Shown: in pieces, positions 6,291-9,720 of the stretch
Position numbering within the stretch: position 1 is the stretch's first letter
Layout: each line of letters begins with the position of its first letter
Assembly (NCBI GenBank): GCA_900552085.1
Contig: URYB01000079.1
Location: 1 to 9,720 of the forward strand
Length of the DNA stretch: 9,720 nucleotides
Direction of reading: 5' to 3'
Origin: an uncultured Lachnobacterium sp.
GTDB taxonomy: Bacteria; Bacillota; Clostridia; Lachnospirales; Lachnospiraceae
Notes under the pieces: model-generated
The model's input: the letters and a program-made list of their open reading frames with translations, nothing else
Told to the model about the DNA's origin: nothing
Databases searched by the model: none
Position numbers and translations under genes: made by a program

Positions 6291-7158
6291 GTGAAAAAGT
6301 CTCCTTTACATTCAACCGTCTTTGATAAATCTGATCACCAAACTCTGATTTTCCCGGAACTCCAACAGCATCTGCGCGACAATGCTGACAATGTCTGAAA
6401 ACGTCAATATACTTTGATGCAGCCGTTCTTGCTGCATCTATTTCTGCACAAACAGGAGCCCTGCAATTTTTAAGTTCATGCTGTGGGATAAGAGGTATAA
6501 TGTTATAAATTTTTGCACCTGCCTCTTTAACTGTTTTTGCAATTTTTTCAATATGCCCACCATTAATTTCAGGAACCAGCACGGTATTAACTTTGATCGT
6601 AATTCCGGCTGCTGCAACCTTTCTTATTCCATCAAGCTGATTCCTGATAAGAATCTTTGCACCTTCCACACCTTCAATCTTTTTTCCATGATAAATAATA
6701 TAGGCATTTAATTTATTCTCTATCTCAGGATCAATTGCATTGACGGTAACCGTTAATGAATCAATCCCTACATCAATAACATCCTGTGCTCTTTCGCTTA
6801 GAAGCAAACCGTTGGTACTCATACATTTAATAAGTCCGGGAAACTTTTCTTTTACTATCTTAAAAGTTTCCAGTGCATAATCACTTGCCAAAGTATCGCC
6901 AGGTCCCGCTATTCCAGCGACTTTAATATCCGGGCATATTTCCAGTGCTTTTCTTAAAATTTCCTCACAATCTTCCGGTTTAAGAACTTTAGATGTAACT
7001 CCCGGTCTTTCTTCTACATCATTAATGGTTCTGTCACAAAATCGACAGGCAATATTACAGCCAGGACTTACAGGAAGATGTATTCTGCCGGCATTATTTT
7101 TTTGTCCACCAAAGCATGGGTGGGATTTTTGCAAATCTTCATATGTATTACTGCTCAT
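6283..7158 (-). CDS. NifB-like radical SAM cofactor maturase (short form)
   Basis: Radical SAM enzyme that in nitrogenase maturation fuses two [4Fe-4S] units and inserts a carbide to make the 8Fe precursor (NifB-co). The ATG at 7158 is preferred over a TTG at 7176 because AAGAAGGTG lies just before it. The 291-residue product has all NifB hallmarks: HPC at 13-15, IHLPVSPGCNIACRFC with radical SAM cysteines C34, C38 and C41, the ERPG motif at 50-53, AGPGD near residue 86, and the C-terminal CQHCRADAVG with C257 and C260. The extra Fe-S binding residues of NifB are therefore kept. There is no C-terminal NifX domain; a separate NifX-like gene overlaps its end. It is the first protein gene after the tRNA-like gene and probably heads the operon. 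No nifE, nifN or molybdenum-insertion gene is in the window, which suits an all-iron cofactor (inference). Confidence 0.92.
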   Translation of the reverse strand: MSSNTYEDLQKSHPCFGGQKNNAGRIHLPVSPGCNIACRFCDRTINDVEERPGVTSKVLKPEDCEEILRKALEICPDIKVAGIAGPGDTLASDYALETFKIVKEKFPGLIKCMSTNGLLLSERAQDVIDVGIDSLTVTVNAIDPEIENKLNAYIIYHGKKIEGVEGAKILIRNQLDGIRKVAAAGITIKVNTVLVPEINGGHIEKIAKTVKEAGAKIYNIIPLIPQHELKNCRAPVCAEIDAARTAASKYIDVFRHCQHCRADAVGVPGKSEFGDQIYQRRLNVKETFSHG

Positions 7159-7189
7159 AAAACACCTTCTTTCCAAGCATTGTTACGTG

Positions 7190-7212
7190 TGTGATCTATA
7201 CAATTAATCACA
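7190..7212 (-). promoter_or_regulatory. Inverted repeat TGTGAT-N11-ATCACA in the nifB leader
   Basis: A perfect 6-bp inverted repeat (7190-7195 and 7207-7212) with an 11-base spacer lies between the tRNA-like gene and the NifB-like start codon. The half sites resemble Crp/Fnr-type TGTGA/TCACA, but the spacer is too long for that family, so no regulator is named. It could be an operator or a small RNA hairpin downstream of the tRNA 3' end. A TATAGAT stretch lies inside the spacer, with no good -35 at the right distance. Confidence 0.3.
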
Positions 7213-7214
7213 AG

Positions 7215-7284
7215 TGATACCGGATGGATTCGAACCATCAACTTCAGTTTTGCAAACCTATGCCTTACCAGCGGCTACGGCATC
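7215..7284 (-). tRNA. tRNA-Cys(GCA)-like gene, atypical
   Basis: The minus strand folds as a cloverleaf. The acceptor stem GATGCCG/CGGTATC has 7 bp with one G-U pair, then TA, a D arm GCC-GCTGGTAA-GGC, an anticodon loop TTGCAAA with anticodon GCA (cysteine), a 4-base variable region, and a T arm GATGG-TTCGAAT-CCATC. The D arm and anticodon loop closely resemble clostridial tRNA-Cys. Oddities: the anticodon stem TAGGT/ACTGA has one A-G mismatch and one G-U pair, the discriminator is A where bacterial tRNA-Cys normally has U (an important CysRS identity element), and the following bases are CTT, so CCA is not encoded. It starts right after the terminator U tract and ends 56 bp before the NifB-like start. 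It may be a specialised or decaying tRNA-Cys, or a tRNA-shaped regulatory leader. The cloverleaf is seen directly; function is open. Confidence 0.75.
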
Positions 7285-7285
7285 A

Positions 7286-7339
7286 AATAAAAAAGAGGTT
7301 TCGCATTTTCATGAATTAACATAAAAAATACAAAACCTC
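7286..7339 (-). terminator. Rho-independent terminator after the cysK-yezD unit
   Basis: On the minus strand, GAGGTTTTG (7339-7331) pairs with CGAAACCTC (7303-7295) through 9 bp including one G-U pair. The loop region holds a second A/U-rich stem, giving a long near-continuous hairpin. Six T residues follow (7294-7289). It lies 24 bp after the yezD stop codon and its tail ends just before the tRNA-like gene, so it separates the cysK-yezD transcript from the nitrogenase-like operon or allows limited read-through into it. Confidence 0.82.
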
Positions 7340-7363
7340 CGGTCTTTCCAGTCAGCTTGTAAT

Positions 7364-7516
7364 CTACAATCTTATTTTTTCTGTTTTGTCAATTTGAATA
7401 AGCTTTCCATCCTGAATGATCAGCGTTACATTTCCATACCGGATATCTTCTACCATTTCTTTGACTTTTATCAGGCTTACATCTATGTTATCCACTTTCT
7501 TTTTATTTGTTTCCAT
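7364..7516 (-). CDS. yezD: Small YezD-family protein (DUF2292)
   Basis: A 50-residue protein beginning METNKKKVDNIDVSL and ending DKTEKIRL. The core VEDIRYGNVTLIIQDGKLIQ matches the YezD/DUF2292 pattern of a short helix followed by a beta hairpin with the near-invariant ending (I/V)EKTEK(F/I)RL. The function of this family is unknown; from memory it is often found beside sulfate-assimilation and cysteine genes, which agrees with its place 23 bp after cysK. The ATG at 7516 has a weak GGTGAT site 5 bases upstream. It is the last gene before the terminator, so it is very likely cotranscribed with cysK. No membrane segment or signal peptide is seen. The family call rests on recalled sequence pattern. 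Confidence 0.8.
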   Translation of the reverse strand: METNKKKVDNIDVSLIKVKEMVEDIRYGNVTLIIQDGKLIQIDKTEKIRL

Positions 7517-7539
7517 AGTCTATCACCGCACAATCTGTT

Positions 7540-8478
7540 TTAATTGTTGTTAAATAGAGGGGTAGATAAATATCTGTCTCCCGAATCCGGAAGCAGTGCA
7601 ACAATGGTCTTTCCTTTATTTTCCGGTCTCTTTGCAACAATCTCTGCTGCTTTTAAAGCTGCTCCTGATGAAATCCCCACAAGAATTCCTTCTGTTACTG
7701 CAAAGGCTTTTCCTTCGGCAAATGCGTCTTCATTACTAATAGCGATCACTTCATCATATACGTTCTGGTTAAGAACTTCGGGTACAAATCCAGCTCCAAT
7801 TCCCTGAATTTTATGTGGTCCTACAACCCCGGTTGACAAAACAGCACTTGCAGCTGGTTCAACCGCGATAATCTTAATTTCAGGATTCTGCTCTTTTAAA
7901 TATTCTCCAACTCCCGTAACTGTTCCACCGGTTCCGACACCTGCAATAAAGATATCAACTTTCCCCTCTGTCTGCTTCCAGATCTCAGGTCCTGTTGTCT
8001 CTTTATGAGCTTTTGGATTGGAAGGATTTACAAACTGTCCAAGAATTATGGAACCAGGGATCTCTTTGTTCAGTTCCTCTGCCTTTGCAATTGCACCCTT
8101 CATGCCCTTGGCTCCTTCTGTCAGAACAATTTCCGCTCCATACGCTCTAAGTAAATTTCTTCGTTCAATACTCATGGTATCCGGAAGCGTAAGAATTGCC
8201 TTATATCCTTTTGCCGCTGCGACTGCAGCTAATCCGATTCCGGTATTACCGCTGGTTGGTTCAATAATAGTTGCTCCCGACTTTATGGTTCCTTTTTTCT
8301 CCGCATCTTCAATCATTGCCAAAGCAATACGATCCTTAACGGATCCCGCCGGATTTAAATATTCCAGCTTTGCAAGTACTGTTGCCTCATCGATTTTTTT
8401 CTTTTTTGTGTATCTGTTGAGCTTCAGGATTGGTGTTCCCCCAATCAGATCCAATGCACTTTCTTTAATTTCGCCCAT
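7540..8478 (-). CDS. cysK: Cysteine synthase (O-acetylserine sulfhydrylase A)
   Basis: PLP enzyme that makes L-cysteine and acetate from O-acetyl-L-serine and sulfide in the cytoplasm. The 312-residue product has the standard CysK layout: K48 in NPAGSVKDR binds PLP, TSGNTG at 75-80 binds substrate, GTGGT at 182-186 holds the phosphate, and the loop PHKIQGIGAGFVP near 222-234 and SSGAA near 270 are canonical. The ATG at 8478 is chosen over a TTG one codon earlier because AGGAGG lies 8 bases before it. The gene is preceded by a 145-bp region with a candidate promoter and followed by yezD and a terminator. This looks like the ordinary cysteine-forming enzyme, in contrast to the divergent paralogue at 4054-5052. 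No serine acetyltransferase gene is in the window. Confidence 0.96.
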   Translation of the reverse strand: MGEIKESALDLIGGTPILKLNRYTKKKKIDEATVLAKLEYLNPAGSVKDRIALAMIEDAEKKGTIKSGATIIEPTSGNTGIGLAAVAAAKGYKAILTLPDTMSIERRNLLRAYGAEIVLTEGAKGMKGAIAKAEELNKEIPGSIILGQFVNPSNPKAHKETTGPEIWKQTEGKVDIFIAGVGTGGTVTGVGEYLKEQNPEIKIIAVEPAASAVLSTGVVGPHKIQGIGAGFVPEVLNQNVYDEVIAISNEDAFAEGKAFAVTEGILVGISSGAALKAAEIVAKRPENKGKTIVALLPDSGDRYLSTPLFNNN

Positions 8479-8514
8479 CAATGTATCCTCCTTATTTTTT
8501 CAATCAATTACCTT

Positions 8515-8544
8515 ATTATCGTGATAATTTTTATCTGCTTTTAA
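8515..8544 (-). promoter_or_regulatory. Candidate cysK promoter with palindrome over the -10 box
   Basis: The 145-bp gap 8482-8626 holds no gene and is AT-rich. A possible minus-strand promoter is TTAAAA (8544-8539), an 18-bp spacer and GATAAT (8520-8515), 5 of 6 matches at -10 but only 4 of 6 at -35. It would give a leader of about 30 bases before the cysK start. The -10 forms the right half of a perfect palindrome ATTATC-AC-GATAAT (8515-8528), a plausible repressor site. Assignment is by eye. Confidence 0.4.
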
Positions 8545-8574
8545 GTTACTGATATGTTAACATCAAAAACCATA

Positions 8575-8592
8575 TTTGAAAATTTTCCAAAA
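8575..8592. repeat. AT-rich imperfect palindrome upstream of cysK
   Basis: A GAAAATTTTC core (8578-8587), flanked by TTT on the left and, after one unmatched base, AAA on the right, lies about 35 bp upstream of the candidate -35 box. It could be an upstream operator or an UP-type element for cysK. In AT-rich DNA such a palindrome can also arise by chance. Confidence 0.25.
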
Positions 8593-8626
8593 TTTATGCT
8601 CTGTGATAAGTTTTGTTTATGCTTAT

Positions 8627-9052
8627 TCATTCGATAAATCCTTCATCCCTGTAATGTTCTTCCTCATTAAAAATTACATAAGCTGTTTTCAATTTAGAAA
8701 ACCCCCAATGCTCATATAGTCCTATGTATTTCGGATGTGTATAAAGCATTACATTACATCCTTCCACTTGTTTCAACAAATTATCTAAAATGACTTTGCC
8801 TAATCTATTTCCCCTATACTCATCCCGAACTGCAATATTGCATAATGCCGCCAGAGTTATTCCATCGGAAACAGCTCTGCCAACACCTATTATTTTCTTC
8901 CCATCCATAAGAAATGCCACTGCGTAACTGTTTGTAAATACCTTTTCCTGTGTATCAATGTCCAGATCACTTAGTCCGTAAAAATGCAAGATTTCCCACA
9001 CCTGGGAAAAATCTATATTCACGCAGGAATTTATTATTTTGTACACACTCAA
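8627..9052 (-). CDS. GNAT family N-acetyltransferase, substrate unknown
   Basis: A 141-residue single-domain acetyltransferase of the GNAT superfamily, transferring acetyl from acetyl-CoA to an amine. The acetyl-CoA binding motif is visible as NIAVRDEYRGNRLGKVIL at about 72-89, with the R-G-N-R-L-G pyrophosphate loop at 80-85. A second family segment, YTHPKYIGLYEHWGFSKL, lies near the C-terminus. The start is a TTG at 9052 with an AGAGGTGAT site just upstream; a GTG two codons later is the alternative. It follows the substrate-binding protein gene by 48 bp, suggesting cotranscription with it. Although it neighbours cysK, it is not a serine acetyltransferase (CysE is a left-handed beta-helix protein with hexapeptide repeats, absent here). 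A role in modifying an imported sulfur compound or in detoxification is only a guess. Confidence 0.85.
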   Translation of the reverse strand: MSVYKIINSCVNIDFSQVWEILHFYGLSDLDIDTQEKVFTNSYAVAFLMDGKKIIGVGRAVSDGITLAALCNIAVRDEYRGNRLGKVILDNLLKQVEGCNVMLYTHPKYIGLYEHWGFSKLKTAYVIFNEEEHYRDEGFIE

Positions 9053-9100
9053 AAAGGATCACCTCTCCTCTTATCTTTCCCTAATTCTCTGGTTACTGCA

Positions 9101-9720
9101 TTATGGACAACAATTCTCAGCACTTTGACTTTTTTCACTGTTTTTTTTTGTGGTAAATTTTTTGTTTTTCGAATTATAAACAACGGAATCTGGTACTCCA
9201 TCCAAAGTAGGATAGACTTTTTTGACAAATTCATTTAAATCCAAAGAAGAATCAATGTCTCCTGTTTTTTGAAGATCCTTAAATGAAGATTCGAACGTTT
9301 CTCTTCCAAGGGTAACTGACGGTTCATAATTTAAGCCGGCAAGTATTTCTCCGTATGCTTTTATATCATCATCGCTTTCCGAAGGCATATAACCGTTTTC
9401 CACCTGAAGCTTTGCTGCATCCTCCGGACATGCCTGTACAAATGCTGCCGCTTTCTGGATTGCCCTTGTATAAGCTGCTGCACCCTCCGGATTTTTCTTA
9501 ATTAATTCCTGGGATACATATGCCTGGCAGCAATATTCGGAAGAAAATTCTTTATCTTCCCCAATATCAAGAATTTTGATAAGATCATAATTTTTTTCTG
9601 CATTATATGCTACCGGATCATGAATACCTATTGCATCAACCGCACCATTATCAAGTGCTGCCGGAAGATCCGTCATTGCATAGGTAACAAATTTAATATC
9701 TGCATCACTTCCATTTACTT
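9101..9720 (-). CDS. ABC transporter substrate-binding protein, NitT/TauT/SsuA type, C-terminal part
   Basis: Extracytoplasmic solute-binding protein of the family that serves nitrate, taurine, alkanesulfonate and related organic ion importers. About 205 codons are present; the frame is open to the right edge, so the signal peptide and first lobe are outside the window. The segment DADIKFVTYAMTDLPAALDNGAVDAIGIHDPVA (in pieces: a beta strand, then LPAALDNGAVDAI, then HDPVA) is the typical second-lobe entry of the family, in which the allelic site is LxxGxVDA. The later EFVKKVYP segment is a usual C-terminal helix. The C-terminus is lysine- and serine-rich and ends ENCCP. An internal ATG at 9676 is not the real start because coding sequence continues upstream. 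The ligand cannot be read from the sequence; a sulfonate or other organosulfur compound would fit the neighbours. Confidence 0.85.
   Translation of the reverse strand, partial: VNGSDADIKFVTYAMTDLPAALDNGAVDAIGIHDPVAYNAEKNYDLIKILDIGEDKEFSSEYCCQAYVSQELIKKNPEGAAAYTRAIQKAAAFVQACPEDAAKLQVENGYMPSESDDDIKAYGEILAGLNYEPSVTLGRETFESSFKDLQKTGDIDSSLDLNEFVKKVYPTLDGVPDSVVYNSKNKKFTTKKNSEKSQSAENCCP

Noticed and set aside
7190..7212. Crp/Fnr binding site
   Set aside because: Half sites look right but the spacer is 11 bases between the 6-bp arms, much longer than the family uses.
7364..7392. Promoter from the perfect TTGACA (7392-7387) at the end of yezD
   Set aside because: At 16-18 bp spacing the possible -10 hexamers match the consensus at only 2-3 positions, and the TTGACA is explained by yezD codons.
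7158..7540. T-box riboswitch for cysteine genes
   Set aside because: I looked for the conserved T-box AGGGTGGNACCGCG-like motif on the minus strand and did not find it here or in the cysK leader.
8018..8524. Plus-strand open frame of 168 codons
   Set aside because: It lies antisense to the clearly real cysK; its composition is that of a reverse-frame shadow and it has no recognisable domain.
8627..9052. Serine acetyltransferase (cysE) next to cysK
   Set aside because: The protein has a GNAT acetyl-CoA motif and no hexapeptide repeats.
9049..9234. Minus-strand 61-codon frame overlapping the end of the binding protein
   Set aside because: Shadow frame; the binding-protein frame covers most of it, and no domain is visible.
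1..9720. CRISPR array, insertion sequence or phage genes
   Set aside because: No regularly spaced repeats, transposase, integrase or phage-type proteins are visible on either strand.

Overview
The window comes from a low-GC, anaerobic Gram-positive bacterium, most likely a clostridial member of the Bacillota (Lachnospiraceae-like by general character). Grounds: AT-rich sequence, strong AGGAGG-type ribosome binding sites, TTG starts, an Rrf2 regulator next to a cysteine desulfurase, and oxygen-labile nitrogenase-family proteins. This is inference from style and content, not from a phylogenetic marker. All supported genes lie on the minus strand, so the gene order below is read right to left.

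Right end (9720 to 8627): the C-terminal part of an ABC-transporter substrate-binding protein of the NitT/TauT/SsuA type, then a GNAT N-acetyltransferase. A 145-bp gap with a candidate promoter and an AT-rich palindrome precedes a canonical cysteine synthase (cysK, 8478-7540) and a 50-residue YezD/DUF2292 gene (7516-7364). A rho-independent terminator (7339-7286) closes this unit.

Centre (7284 to 776): immediately after the terminator lies a tRNA-Cys(GCA)-like gene with an atypical discriminator base and no encoded CCA. It is followed by a tight operon: a short NifB-like radical SAM protein, a NifX-like protein, a NifH-like ATPase, a divergent cysteine synthase paralogue, a NifD-like and a NifK-like subunit, and, after a strong hairpin, a second, cysteine-rich NifX-like protein. 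The set B-H-D-K without nifE/nifN, surrounded by sulfur genes, resembles the methylthio-alkane reductase (Mar) branch of nitrogenase relatives rather than a dinitrogen-fixing system. The NifD-like subunit keeps cluster-ligating cysteines, but Trp and Phe occupy the places of the nitrogenase residues Gln191 and His195.

Left end (719 to 1): an IscR-like Rrf2 regulator with four cysteines and the N-terminal third of a NifS/IscS cysteine desulfurase, overlapping head to tail.

Working model (inference): a NifH/NifDK-type reductase, with a NifB-derived Fe-S cofactor carried by NifX-like proteins and sulfur from NifS, reductively cleaves an organosulfur compound. The released sulfide or thiol is fixed into cysteine by the embedded cysteine synthase paralogue and CysK. 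The main points for a second look are the cysteine synthase placed between the H and D genes, the active-site changes in the D subunit, the odd tRNA-Cys at the head of the operon, and the cysteine-rich NifX-like protein.
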